Source: Gremmenia infestans (lineage: Eukaryota; Ascomycota; Leotiomycetes; Helotiales; Hamatocanthoscyphaceae). Taken from it: a stretch of 64,000 nt of DNA. Of the stretch, positions 1-10,896 are shown one piece after another. Positions within the stretch are counted from its first letter, which is position 1; each line of letters starts with the position of its first letter. The position numbers and the translations under genes were made by a program. Where the stretch lies: assembly GCA_032629725.1 (NCBI GenBank), contig JAFEVB010000044.1, forward strand, positions 186,001-250,000. The letters are read 5' to 3'. The notes under the pieces were generated by a model that was not told where the DNA came from, did no database searches, and saw only the letters and a program-made list of their open reading frames with translations.

Positions 1-206
1 CTGAATCCACTCCACCTCGGTTGTTACTATGTACTAGCACATCCACGTCCACGTCTAACACCGCCATTTCATCTGATTCCCATCTCAGACCGTGACGGTA
101 AGGACAATAATAATTACTTCGCCCTTGTACACGCTTCAAAACCACAACAAACAAGTCTTCAAATGCTTGCGACCCGCGCGCTTCATGGCGAGCAACGAAA
201 CGGAAT

Positions 207-2705
207 ATGGTGCTGCTAGAATACCTTCAGCGAGGCCCTCTACGATGCAACGATGATAATAATGAGCCTGGTGCCCTTGCGGCGTCTGCGCCGGTGAGGG
301 GACACCTTACCCATACGAGAACTCCAATACGGCGCAACACCTTGACGCAACAAACATGGGGGATCCTGTGGCCTGCTGCAAGCATCCTGAGGGGCAGTGT
401 GAATCTGGTCCATAACACTATTGCAACCGTGTGTGATGGGTTGACGGAGGAGCAACGGCGAGCTCAGGCCAAGAAGGAAGAGATGCGGCAGATCCTGTCG
501 CTGAGGATGAAGAATGCGGATACCATGGAACAGTGGCAGAAGGCAGCCAAGGAACTGGACATTCTGGAGGATAACGAGGCCTGGAAACAAGAGTCTACCT
601 CCTCCGAATTCGATGCCGAGTTGATCGAAGCGCGGTTGAAGCAACTAGACGATGCGCGAACGAATTGCGATGTCAAGCTCATGCTTTACCTCGTCCGCAC
701 AGCATTATCAAGGGATTTAGGTGGTATGGGGAATATTCGACTCTATAAACACTCGCATATTGGTACGAAGGACCTGATTGAACGGTACATAGATTCGACT
801 CTTGATACGGTGAGAGCTCTAGTTGAAATGAGCAAGCATGTTGTACCAGATGAACTCGAGACCAAGGATATATTGGAACAGGTAGTTTACGCCAGACAAG
901 CATTCGGGAGAAGTGCATTATTACTGAGCGGGGGTGCTACGTTTGGGATGAACCACGTTGGGGTTCTGAAGGCTCTCTATGAAGCCAAACTACTGCCCAG
1001 GATCATTTCTGGCGCTTCAGCAGGAAGCATTGTCTGTGCAGTACTGTGCACCCGGACGGACGAGGAAATACCAGGCGTATTGGCAGATTTTCCTTATGGA
1101 GATCTCGCAGTGTTCGAGGAAGATGGGAGAGAGGATGGGATTCTGGAGCGTGTACAAAGACTCTTGACTCAAGGTGCTTGGATAGATATAAAACATCTCA
1201 CAAGAGTCATGCAAGAAATTCTGGGGGACATGACTTTCCAGGATGCTTACAACCGGACACGGCGGATCCTGAATATCTGTGTCTCTTCTGCCTCTGTATA
1301 CGAACTTCCTCGACTTCTCAACTACGTAACCTCTCCGAATGTCATGATATGGTCAGCGGTGGCAGCGTCGTGTTCGGTTCCACTTCTCTTCTCAGCTGGA
1401 CAACTTCTTGTGAAGAATCCGATCACTGGCGAACACGCGCCTTGGAATCCAACACCTCAACACTGGATTGACGGTAGCGTTGATAACGACCTTCCAATGA
1501 CTCGGTTAGCGGAAATGTTCAATGTCAACCATTTCATTGTTTCTCAAGTCAACCCTCATGTTGTGCCATTCTTGGTCAAGGATGATGAAGCCATTGCCAA
1601 AGATGCGAAATCGGATGGAGACTCCGGTCCTGGTTGGGTATATACACTTACCAACCTTGCGAAAGACGAGGCTTTGCATCGAATGCAAGTTCTTGCTGAA
1701 CTGGGTGTTTTCCCAAACATGGTTTCAAAACTTAGATCAGTACTAAGTCAGAAGTACTCGGGAGATATTACAATCTTACCACAAATCGACTACAAAGACT
1801 TTCCTCTCATGTTGAAGAATCCGTCACCACATTTTATTCTTAAAGCCTGCCTGTGTGGTGAGCGGGCGACTTGGCCAAGACTTAGCAGGATACGCAACCA
1901 TTGTGCAGTGGAACTGGAACTTGATGCTGCTGTGCAGAAACTACGCGCCAGAGTAGTATTCAGCCCTAGCCAAGTTGATCTACGGAGGATGAATACAGGG
2001 AGTTTCCAGAACCCTAGTAAGAGGGTTGGAATAAAGCGCAGAGATAGCGGTAGCGCTGTACAGGCCTTGGAGACCCTTTCCGTTGCAGCTGATAGAGCTA
2101 GCTCCCCAAAAGACCAGAAGATCCTTTCAAGACCGCCAATCAAAGCCTCGCATTCTCACTGGAGTGTCTCAAGGCGTTATATTCCTCCACTAGTATCGGT
2201 CGGCCCTCGGTCAGCGCATACATCTCCATTTCCAACACCTCGACCAGAAGATATCCAGCCATTCAAGTTTCTGTCACCCAAGCGGGCCCCGGAACTTCAT
2301 CTTGCAGTGCCAGATGTTTCTTCCGCTACTGAAACAAGTCATTCTCCATTTGGCTCTGACGCAGACATCGATTCTCACACCGACGAGAGTAGTCCCGAGC
2401 CGGAAGCATCCGGCGAGACTGTAGAGGGACTTGGTTTCCATTACAGCTCTCACATACAACGCAACAGTGCCCCGGGGGTCATAGATTTCTTTTCCAGCAG
2501 TCAACCAGTCACAGCACGGACAGACCACGTTCTAGCCACGTCACCAGCAACTACAAGATCAAACATTGGGCTCACGCTCTCACCTACGGCCATGACGCCT
2601 ATAGAAAGAAGCAGTTTAGGTCAATCAAAGACCGAACCAAGCAGTCCGGAGTTTATATATAGGCGGTTATCTCGTTCACAGTCACAGACGAAGCTTCCAC
2701 AGTAG
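207..2705 (+). CDS. Patatin-like phospholipase / triacylglycerol lipase (Tgl3/4/5 type)
   Basis: Single long frame of 832 residues. An N-terminal DUF3336-like helical region (about residues 75-215) precedes a patatin domain (about 230-440). Visible catalytic elements are the glycine-rich oxyanion loop GGATFGMNHVG, the nucleophile elbow GASAG with Ser271, and the dyad aspartate in WIDGSVDNDLP (Asp422). DUF3336 plus patatin is the architecture of yeast lipid-droplet triacylglycerol lipases, which release fatty acids from stored fat and also show lysophospholipid acyltransferase activity; that role is inferred from the family. The C-terminal 270 residues are serine/proline-rich and probably disordered. 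The start is uncertain: the first 60 residues look atypical, and an out-of-frame ATG at 185 opens a short frame overlapping the start, so an upstream exon or an upstream ORF is possible. The core call is firm. Confidence 0.88.
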   Translation: MVLLEYLQRGPLRCNDDNNEPGALAASAPVRGHLTHTRTPIRRNTLTQQTWGILWPAASILRGSVNLVHNTIATVCDGLTEEQRRAQAKKEEMRQILSLRMKNADTMEQWQKAAKELDILEDNEAWKQESTSSEFDAELIEARLKQLDDARTNCDVKLMLYLVRTALSRDLGGMGNIRLYKHSHIGTKDLIERYIDSTLDTVRALVEMSKHVVPDELETKDILEQVVYARQAFGRSALLLSGGATFGMNHVGVLKALYEAKLLPRIISGASAGSIVCAVLCTRTDEEIPGVLADFPYGDLAVFEEDGREDGILERVQRLLTQGAWIDIKHLTRVMQEILGDMTFQDAYNRTRRILNICVSSASVYELPRLLNYVTSPNVMIWSAVAASCSVPLLFSAGQLLVKNPITGEHAPWNPTPQHWIDGSVDNDLPMTRLAEMFNVNHFIVSQVNPHVVPFLVKDDEAIAKDAKSDGDSGPGWVYTLTNLAKDEALHRMQVLAELGVFPNMVSKLRSVLSQKYSGDITILPQIDYKDFPLMLKNPSPHFILKACLCGERATWPRLSRIRNHCAVELELDAAVQKLRARVVFSPSQVDLRRMNTGSFQNPSKRVGIKRRDSGSAVQALETLSVAADRASSPKDQKILSRPPIKASHSHWSVSRRYIPPLVSVGPRSAHTSPFPTPRPEDIQPFKFLSPKRAPELHLAVPDVSSATETSHSPFGSDADIDSHTDESSPEPEASGETVEGLGFHYSSHIQRNSAPGVIDFFSSSQPVTARTDHVLATSPATTRSNIGLTLSPTAMTPIERSSLGQSKTEPSSPEFIYRRLSRSQSQTKLPQ

Positions 2706-3825
2706 ATAGAAGTCTACATTTCCATTTTTTCTTCTTCCTGGATCATAGACTTGTTTGATTCATCATGCAAGCAAGCATAGGGATTATGACATTTAATCGG
2801 GAATTTAAGGGTTTGTGGATAAGAGGTTGGTGCACAGAGTCGGCGTTATTGGATGATTTGGGTAGTCTAATCAAGCATTTGAGGTTATGCATGGGTACAT
2901 GAGAGTATGAGATGACGAGACGATGAGACGCAAGATCATCTGGGCCTACTTCCCAAGTCAGATCAGAACTGTACTTTAATTCAAGTAGCTTAATTGAGTA
3001 AGTCGAAACATAGATAGACTCGGTGTGGTGCCTTGGTCTTTCAATTTCCCCTATTATGAACGCTCATTAGGCCTACTCTGGTCTGGTCATCTCCCATTTC
3101 TTCACAATCTGTCCATCTACTTGCCCCTGAGTAGGGTGGATATCACTGCTCTTTGTCAACTAAGATCCTTATTTCTCTTGACCTTTCCGCTCGATCCCGC
3201 TGCCCCACTTACGCCAGACTTTAAAGTCTGACTGTATAGTACAAGTTATGAGATTAACAGCAGATTTGCTTTCCACGGTCATATTAGCGATACATAAAGG
3301 CTTCAGTTGGCAGAAACGTCTTGGATGAAAAGGTGCAGGGAGCTTTGGGCTGTTTTCAGATGTTGGACCAATTATATTTTACTCCTTTACCATATTATGG
3401 GTTTGTTAGAAATCTTGATTGAATAGTTGCTAGACAGCTCCACAACTTTCCGGTCAATGCAGTTGGAAATTACTTAGTAAAGGGGAACCGCGGAAGAGAA
3501 AAGTGCCCTGGAACTTTTGGTAGCTACATTATTAAATTCTTCAAATTCATCCTGGTGCACAAGTGCTTTGTATATTTTAGGGCAGATGCAAGATTCCTCG
3601 CTCATTTGAAGTCTATCCACCATTACAGAAATCGAGAAGAACAACAGTATACGTACTAGCCACTACATCAAATACCTCACTTGTTCCACATGCTATTTTA
3701 TCCCTCCGCCCTCATTATCACGTTTCCCGCTTTCTCGCCCCCGTTATCGCGTACTTAAAAAGACACTAGCAACCCAACCGCTCTCACATATCCGCATCCC
3801 ATTCTTCCCCTCTCATAATGTCGTA
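2706..3825. other. Intergenic stretch, no gene seen
   Basis: About 1.1 kb without a convincing reading frame. The short open frame at 3025-3231 lacks any domain and has no splice context. The stretch holds the 3' flank of the lipase gene and the 3' flank of the minus-strand mini-gene at 3826-4005. Confidence 0.5.
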
Positions 3826-4005
3826 CTATTTCTTATCCACAATTGCCTGCACCTTTGCGATCGCCTCTTGCCTTTTTGCAAGTACTTGCTGTGCTTTTAC
3901 ATGCGCCTCCTATGCTTCTAGAATAGCATTCTGCGTCTTTACGCGAGTATCTTGTACTTTTGCAAGCAACGCCTGCGCCTTTGCTTCACTGTTAGGCCCG
4001 GACAT
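3826..4005 (-). pseudogene. Short coiled-coil protein gene interrupted by an in-frame TAG
   Basis: On the minus strand an ATG at 4005 opens a 60-codon frame closed by TAG at 3828-3826, but codon 32 (3912-3910) is also TAG. Either side of it the translation shows a repeating 13-15 residue unit rich in Lys-Ala-Gln (EAKAQALLAKVQDTR, then VKTQNAILEA, then VKAQQVLAKRQEA, then IAKVQAIVDKK), the composition of a helical coiled coil. One base change from CAG would give the TAG. On the opposite strand the same DNA reads as an odd Cys/Ala/Phe-rich frame, which I take as its antisense shadow. Read as given, only a 31-residue peptide is made. No family is recognised. The repeat pattern is seen directly; the idea that it was once one 59-residue protein is inference. 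Confidence 0.5.
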
Positions 4006-4039
4006 TCTTCACGTCTTCTTAGAAGACGGTGGATTTTAG

Positions 4040-5506
4040 ATTCTGGTTTTGGTTGTGAGATAGAAAGGTTTGTTTGGAGAGCTTGCTAGGGAGGATGAGA
4101 TAAGATGGGACGTGTTATACAGGATATTAATACGATTTGTATTCTTTGATGCATTATGGCAATTGAGTCTATATGAGTTTTCCAAATCTATGTGACGAAT
4201 TGTGAGAGTTGTAATAACAGCAGATGTTTGGATTTGTGTTGTACCACGTCAATCCTCACATCCCTTTGTGCATGTGCCAAGCCAAGATATACCTGATCCC
4301 TCGCTGCTTTTCTCACCCTCGCTTTACCTCATGCTCTCCTGTGCTCACCAAGTTGCGACGAGCCCGCGCGCTGAGATGAAGTCTCCGGCCGAGAATCCGA
4401 ATCCAACAGACATTAGACGTAGGCAAGGGTCATAACATCGATATTCATAGATTCACGACGATGTAAGCAGCCTTGAGTTGCGATGGTGTAAGTCTGTAGA
4501 TGCGCCACATTGTTAAGGTATATCATGCCGGGAGCGCTACTAGTGGATAAATACCTAGGTACCTCCCGTTTAGTGCCGCCCTATGCATAAGCTTAGAGTC
4601 AGACATTGATTCTTCTGCTATATAGCTAGTATTTCATATTTATTTATAAGCTTATTAAATGGAGGAGATTGCCTTAAGCCCTGCAGCTCTGCTTCTAATT
4701 CGCTCATATGAGCATATCTATATCTATATCTATATATACTTTTCTCTCTGAAGAATACTTTACTACTCTAGAGTTCGTACTAATAAATTTATCCTATTAG
4801 CTTTATTGAGATAGATTCTATTACTCAAGAAACAAATTTAGGAGTTCTGCTATTAATAGAAAGGTAGTCGATTTAAGAGGGTCTCTAAGCAGACACATCT
4901 TAGTCGATATAGGAATAGAGGCATCACTCGAATAGCGGATATCTAGGGAAGCTATAGCAACAGTAGAGCATGCTAGCGACGACAATGTATGCTAAGGTCA
5001 AGGGGAGGCACACTACTAGTTAGCATTATATCTTCCCACCACAACATCATATCAATAACAAGTCACCGGTTTGCATTTCGAGCGCGCTCGCGCTCCTCCG
5101 CTCCGCTCCATAAGTGGGGTCTCACTAGCTCACTAGCTCGCCGCCAGCAGTGCTGAAGCATGCAGAGGAAGACCCACAGCGCGCTCCCGGACATGATTGG
5201 TTTATTCCCTCCACTTTAATGACTGCGTCGCACAGAATAATTCTCAATATCCCACATGGTGCGAATGTATAGTGGGATGGACATGGCATTTCTTACCCCG
5301 AGTTCCTGACTAGGTAGGTACTCAAGGCGGGAAGGGAAGTTCTAGGCTAGAACAAATCATGTACGAGCGATTTCTTATTGATGACTCGAGTGACTAGTTC
5401 AGTCAGAAACCGACCTATAAAGAGCGCTGTCCTTGACGATTTGGAGAGTTTTGAGTTGTATCATACGCTGTTTTACAGGTTTTTTTGATATATATATACC
5501 GCCAAT
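4040..5506. other. Intergenic, AT-rich low-complexity block (RIP-like)
   Basis: About 1.4 kb with no credible gene. From about 4550 to 5040 the sequence is AT-rich, dense in TA/CTA/TAG words and contains an ATCTAT run near 4713-4737. This is the look of an old repeat altered by repeat-induced point mutation, though no element can be named. The last part up to 5506 is more balanced and is probably the promoter and 5' leader of the next gene; TATATATATA just before the ATG is too close to be a usual TATA box. Confidence 0.45.
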
Positions 5507-6356
5507 ATGACAGAGTATTCCCAGTCTAAACTGAATTCCGTGAATCGGCTGAGAAAACGAGGTATGTACTTGTACTCTTAATTTCTATAGCAAGGATGGG
5601 ACATTATAGAACACAACACTGACTCCATCTTCAGGCAAATACGACTTTGAAACCATCCACGGACTCGTCAACCAATCCCCCGTAGTCCACGTCTCCTTCG
5701 CCACCGATGCATCCGAGCCATTCCCCACCATCCTCCCCATGATCGGGCAAATGGGCTCATTCGAAGACACCTCCTCTGGCCTGGACTCGCTCCTAGACTG
5801 CTACCTCCACGGCTACGTCAGCTCGCGCATCATGCGGCTCTCGCAAGAAGCCGTAGCGCGGGGCGAAGACGGCCTGCCCGTCTGCGTCACAGCTACCCAC
5901 GTAGACGGTTACGTTCTTGCGCTCGCCCCTTTCCACCACAGCTACAACTACCGGTCTGCGATCCTGCACGGCTACGCGCAGCCCGTCGAGAGCGAGGAGG
6001 AGAAGATGTGGGCTATGGAACTGGTTACTAATTCTGTGGTGCCGCAGCGCTGGCAGAACGCGAGGACGCCGGCGACGAAGGCCGAGATGAAATCTACCAC
6101 CATATTGAGGGTGAAGATCTATGCTGGGAGTGCCAAGTTGAGGAGCGGACTCCCGCATGATGACCGTTTTGATCTGAAGGATGAGAGTGTGGTGGGAAAG
6201 GTTTGGGCTGGTGTCGTGCCGACGTGGCAGGTGATGGGGGATCCGATTCCGTCGCCTGATAATGCTGTGGCGAAGGTGCCTGCTTATTTAAACGAGTTCG
6301 TTGAGAAGGAGAATATTCGAAGCAAGGAGATTGCTTTGAATGCCGCTAAGGAATAG
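5507..6356 (+). CDS. Pyridoxamine 5'-phosphate oxidase-like FMN-binding split-barrel protein
   Basis: Two exons, 5507-5561 and 5635-6356, joined across a 73-base intron (GTATGT donor, TTCAG acceptor, Gly codon split G/GC), give 258 residues. The protein matches the Pyridox_ox_2 / nitroimidazole-resistance-like flavoprotein family: an N-terminal stretch ending in HGLVNQSPVVHVSF, a Cys-Val-Thr-Ala-Thr strand followed by VDGYVLALAPFHHSYNYRSA (the core barrel with the family's FHHSxNYRS motif), then a long C-terminal part with KAEMKST and WAGVVP. Such proteins bind FMN or a related cofactor and are cytosolic; the substrate of the fungal members is unknown. It converges on the Zn2Cys6 gene downstream. 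Codon choice in the second exon is strongly C-ending, unlike the flanks, consistent with a real coding exon. Confidence 0.85.
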
Positions 6357-6463
6357 TGGTGGTATTGACTGTCGAGTACGTTTGAGGTCCAGAGATTTCA
6401 AAGATTTAGTTGGGGCTAGGATCGAAAATGGGGGTCTGAACTATGACTTCCAATGTACTGTTT

Positions 6464-8033
6464 TCACCTCGTATGATCCCTATACGATAGCAAAAGTGAT
6501 GAAGTACTTTTCATAGTGTCGCCGTCCAGGAGTGTTGCCAAGCCAGCCAAAGAATAAGGCATTGCCCCAGAATTCGAATTATTGGCCCAGTTACTTTCCA
6601 ATATATACCTTATAATCTTGATTCCATTGCAATTGCTTCTCTGAGCTATCGCATCCATCTTATCTCTGATCAAATTGATATCTTTTATACGGGTAGTTAC
6701 GGAACCAAGGATTGCTAATGGCCACAGCCAGTATTTACCGAAAACGCGGCCGAGTGGCTGGACTAAGAGTTGCTGCAAGCCTTCTGAAACAGCGTCTGTG
6801 ACTTCAGATGCATACTCACTCTGTTGGGGTCCGTCGGCGGGAATATGTGCAAAAAGAAATAGGAGGCGGGTGGCTATCTCGTATAACTTGCCTCCCCGCA
6901 TCACTGCTTTCCCACCAGCGTCTTCGTCGAGCAGGCGCTGCCATTTCACCGTGTCCGCGTACTGCGAGCGTACAGAGGAAGATAAATCGGGTACAGACGA
7001 CCTTGGTCGTCTAGCCTTTTCAGTGAGTTGTATGATGGTGGTGAACAATTCGGGTATTGATCCCAACACAGGTGACTGAACGACAACTGGCTGGGGGCTT
7101 TTGGAAGTACTTAAGCATTGCTGAAACTTTTCTTGTAATTGTTGTACACTAGTAGCTGGGCTCATATCGGGATCAAACAGCGTAATGATGGTACTGTGAT
7201 AAATAAAATACTCGACGCAAATCCGCTCGAAGGACCGAGTGGCATGAGAAGACTGTATACGATCAACTGGAACTCGGAGTTTGAGGAGCATTGAGAATGC
7301 AGCCAAGTGCGTTCCACTCTGTGAGCATGGACTGTCAAGTCTAGAATTCTTAGCAGGTTAGTGAAACCTATAATCACGAACAGGGACTCTGCTTACTTCA
7401 AAGATGCAGAGCCACATTAAAGTTGCTAGCAAGCTGTCATCTCCATGTTCCAGATCACCTTCTCCCAGAATCGCTCGGACGCCACGCACAGCGCGTATAT
7501 AACTTGCAATCTCAAACGATCGCCAGTACGCGGCGTGGGAGTCCAGAGTTCGCGCAGCATTAGCAAGGAGAATATCCATGAGAGCCGGGCAAGAGAAGCT
7601 CATCGAAACAATGTGCGATTGGTCTATCCGATCGACTCCTGGATATTTGTGCACTTGGATTGGGAGATAACCGTCCATGGTATAGGTGACAATATAGCTC
7701 TGCAATTCAGGCTCGAGCAATGGTGTTAGTGCGCTTTTGACATATGGCAACTGCATCTTGATTGATGGTGGGGGATGATGCAATATGGATAGGACGAGTG
7801 CTGGACTATCTCCATTTGACTTCTTAGAAGCCCAGCTGCATAGCAAATCATTCCTAGTACATGCGATGCAACTTGGCTTTGACTCATCGCATTTTTTGCG
7901 ACGTCGGCGACCTACAGATATCGGTGTTAGTATAAATACTCATCTGAGAAATAAGCTGCCACTTACAAGTCAAACAGCCCGAAACAGTCCTTAGTCGAGA
8001 GTAGCCGGCTATGAATCGCTTCGTTGATGGCAT
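6464..8033 (-). CDS. Zn2Cys6 fungal transcription factor
   Basis: Three exons on the minus strand: 8033-7967, 7911-7397 and 7348-6464, with introns of 55 and 48 bases (the second has a CACTAAC branch site and an AAG acceptor), giving 488 residues. The N-terminus holds a complete binuclear zinc cluster with cysteines at residues 20, 23, 30, 37, 40 and 47 and the basic run RRRRKK; the first intron splits the second cysteine codon. The rest resembles the Fungal_trans_2 type (pattern GTHLAAFSMLL after a short N-terminal half). It should be a nuclear DNA-binding regulator; targets are unknown. It ends about 110 bases from the convergent flavoprotein gene, which is a possible but unproven target. 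Confidence 0.87.
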
Positions 8034-8069
8034 TGTGGTTTCAAGGTACGGTGGGGGTGAAGAGAATTG

Positions 8070-8460
8070 AGATGGATGGGGGTGCCTTTAGTCTTGAACA
8101 TTGATATTTAGCTTAGTCAGCAGACACTAGAGAGATTTTGCTAGTTTAGATACACTTCACCTTCTTTATATAGAGTATAATAGACAGTATTATAGCTATT
8201 AAATGCTGATATCTTAAGGTTGAAATTATATGTATAATAGTAATATATTTAACCTTTTAATAATCTATTATTTAAAACGCACTAGCTGGTTTTAGAGTTA
8301 GGTAGGTGCGGGCACCTCCTACGTATGATAAATGGGAAAAGACTTTAATATTACGTCAGTTGATGTCTAGCCTTCACTAGTGCTTCTTATTAGCTAGCTA
8401 GAAAACTAGGCTGAATTTAATATTTAATCCTATATAATCCGGATCAAATTAATCGCCTCC
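8070..8460. repeat. AT-rich, TA-dense degenerate block (RIP-like)
   Basis: About 400 bases rich in TAGTTTAGATA, TATTATAGCTATTAA and TAATAATCTATTATTTAAAA-like words between two genes of balanced composition. Such TpA-rich, CpG-poor patches are typical leftovers of repeat-induced point mutation. No terminal repeats or coding remnants can be made out. Confidence 0.4.
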
Positions 8461-8575
8461 TCCTATCACCCACAAACCCGACAAATCAAGAGGAATCAAC
8501 TGATAGTCATTTGAGAAGCTAAACCACCAATCCTGCCGATCAATATCATCTCATCTATTATTCACCATAGTAACA

Positions 8576-10181
8576 ATGACAGCCAACATGATATCTTGGC
8601 ACTGCTTTCCCGCAGAGATTCGTCATACGGTCTTGGAAGTCTTACTGCAAGACGGTTGTAGCTTGGCTGCCTTCGCCACAGTATCACGAGAGTGGCAGAC
8701 GATCATCGAGCGGCATAACTTCTCCCAGATCAAGCTGACATCGTCATTGGTTCGATGGTTCATCGCAATAGGAGTCTCGTGCGCTACATTTGGCTTTGCT
8801 TGGAATTTCAAGAATATGATTGCACTGAATGTGAATCTGAAGATCAAGAGTCGTGGGGCCCAAGCAATGTAGAAAATTCCCTAATCACTACAGCATTCCA
8901 AGATCTCTTCTCAACACTTAGCGTATGGGAACCAGACAGTAGCAGGTCCTTGCTGCTAGATATCAGCGTCTACTCACCCAGCGACTCAGAGCATTGGTTC
9001 AAATATCTGACCTTTGAGCCTGATGATATTGCTTCCGATATGTGTGGCCGGGATCAACACGCAGAGCAGTCGATGCTGGTCAAAGCCAGCGACCATCACC
9101 ACGGATGGATTGCTGGTAGTCGGAATTCCATTCCCAACAATTATGCTATCGACAAAGTCTTTGAGGAAATCATGTGCGAGGGACCGTTTGATGATGAAGA
9201 ACAAGAAGGCCAGTGGTGGCAGCAACTGCCATTAGTCCCGGCAGTAACAGGTGTGCTCCTCCGTCAACAGACCCGCCGACGATGGAAGCCGGCCGCGTTG
9301 GCACATATGTTTGCCCGTCTGCCTGGACTCCAGGAAATTCATTACGAGCCTTGGAGGGAATGGGACGATATTCAGCAGCAGTGGACGGACAAATGTGAGT
9401 GCCACTGCGTCAGTTCATCGTTCTCCGCCACCTCTGTGTCCCATTTACAATATTGGCTGCTGATAACCTGCTAATACTCCTGTTCTTTGTAGCTTTACGA
9501 CTTCTTTTTGAATCGCTCTCTTCTGATCGACTACGGAGACTCGTACTCTTCGAGAATTTCGACCAAACGTACCCAGCTAGCTACAGGCAAAACGGCTGTG
9601 GCCCTATGCGAATACCATCCTCTTGTGTAAGCCGGGCGGTTGCTAACGCCAGTCTCACGCTTGAACACCTCTCAGCGTCGTTCATAGTGGACGCTAGCCT
9701 TTTCTTTGATGCTCGAGAACTTTCCTGGAAGTGGCCCAATTTAACTTGGCTTGCGCTGACTTCACGACTGCTCGTACCACAGGAGCGCCCGACGGAGTTG
9801 GATGACATGCTCCGGGCAGCGGCAGCAGCGGCCATGGAAATGCCAAATCTTGAAACAATGGAAATATGGAATGGAGAAAAGGGATTGGCAATGCTCTTCA
9901 AGTACCAGCGAGCTGAGCGAGGGCAACCTGCTGTAATAATCTGGAGAGGAACATGGAAACTGACCCTGCGACCTCTCGTGATCCAGGCTTGGGACTCCGT
10001 AGCACTGAGGCATCGCGGCCAAGGACATGTTATTGTCAAGGAGTTGCTGGATGCTGGTAATTGTGTCAAGTCTCATGGTGATGCCATACGCCATTTGAAA
10101 CTGTCAAGACCGGTCATTCGCCCTGTCTCATTGCGGCAAATTCAGATGGTGAACATTATTCGAGAAGGAGTGCAAAGCTAA
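8576..10181 (+). pseudogene. F-box-like protein gene with a frameshift near 8740
   Basis: The first frame (from ATG 8576) begins with an F-box-like segment: CFPAEIRHTVLEVLL, then FATVSREWQTIIERHNF. At about 8735-8757 homologous-looking sequence continues only in another frame (SMVHRNRSLVRYIWLCLE then EYDCTECESED), which runs on through a clean intron 9395-9492 (donor GTGAGT, acceptor TTGTAG, Ser codon split T/CT) to the stop at 10181. No intron signals fit between the two frames, so a small deletion or an assembly indel is the likely cause. From memory this resembles a large family of filamentous-ascomycete F-box proteins of about 500 residues, which act as substrate adaptors of SCF ubiquitin ligases. 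The long intact second part suggests that any inactivation is recent. Corrected by one indel it would be an ordinary CDS. Confidence 0.65.
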
Positions 10182-10344
10182 TAGCTCAATTTCTGCTACC
10201 AGTCTAGGAATATGTTGTTGCAACCAGTATCTAGGCATAGTCGAAACGCTCAGCGACCCGTACTGATCTATACACCTTTCCTTTTCCCTTTCCCTTTCCT
10301 GGTCCTGGACTAGTTCTTTTCCCCATCGGCTCAGGCATATTCAT

Positions 10345-10896
10345 TCAAGTCAACGTACCAACCAACACGCAAAGCACCAATGCCGTCAAGACCCCCGCAC
10401 CCACCCTCTCACCCCTCGTAGCCGGTTTCGTCGCCCCCGGCTGCTGTGTTGACGAGCTGCCCATCCCAGCGTTCGGATCGCCTTGACTGGTACCGCCTGT
10501 GGATTTCGTCAACGGCGCTTTAGCCTGCTGGATCAGATTGCTCTGCACGACCTCCAACGCAGCCATTTGCTGCCCCACGCCCGATGTCCCATTCCACTCT
10601 GCGCCTTTCGACCAACTAAGACCGCAAAATCTGCCGTTGGAGCCCCCGGAGCACTGCAGCGCTGCGGCCGTGGCGGAGGTCTTGAGAATGGCTATAACGT
10701 CGTTGTATATGAAAGGCGCTACTTTGGTCGCTGCGGCCATCCAGCGCACGTCTTCAAAACTCCTTCTCATTCTAACCACGGTTCTGAGCCACATTATGCC
10801 TTGTGTGACGGATTCGAAGGATGGCCGTAATCTCTCGGCACAGCCTTCACTAACGCGACGCGATGCGACGGCACAGATCAGATTTGATACACTCAC
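10345..10896 (-). pseudogene. C-terminal remnant of a GH76 alpha-1,6-mannanase (Dfg5/Dcw1 type)
   Basis: The minus-strand frame ends with features of GPI-anchored GH76 proteins: a WMAAATKVAPFIYNDV helix, LQCSGGSNGRFCGLSW, then W-GTSGVGQQMAALEVVQSNLI, a Ser/Thr/Gly/Pro linker and a hydrophobic C-terminal tail (GVLTALVLCVLVGTL) suited to GPI attachment. Dfg5/Dcw1 enzymes are about 450 residues long and crosslink GPI proteins to the fungal cell wall; only the last ~180 residues are visible. The Trp-rich substrate cleft and the catalytic Asp-Asp pair should lie upstream, but the minus strand from 10897 to 11480 holds no matching frame. The region just before WMAAATK also looks scrambled, as though it changed frame. 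I read it as a decayed remnant; a long-intron gene is less likely. Confidence 0.5.

Noticed and set aside
3818..4039. Plus-strand Cys/Ala/Phe-rich frame of 73 codons
   Set aside because: Its odd repeating composition is explained as the antisense of the minus-strand coiled-coil repeats at 3826-4005.
5481..5500. TATATATATA before the flavoprotein start as a TATA box
   Set aside because: It lies within about 20 bases of the ATG, too close for a usual fungal TATA box unless the leader is nearly absent.
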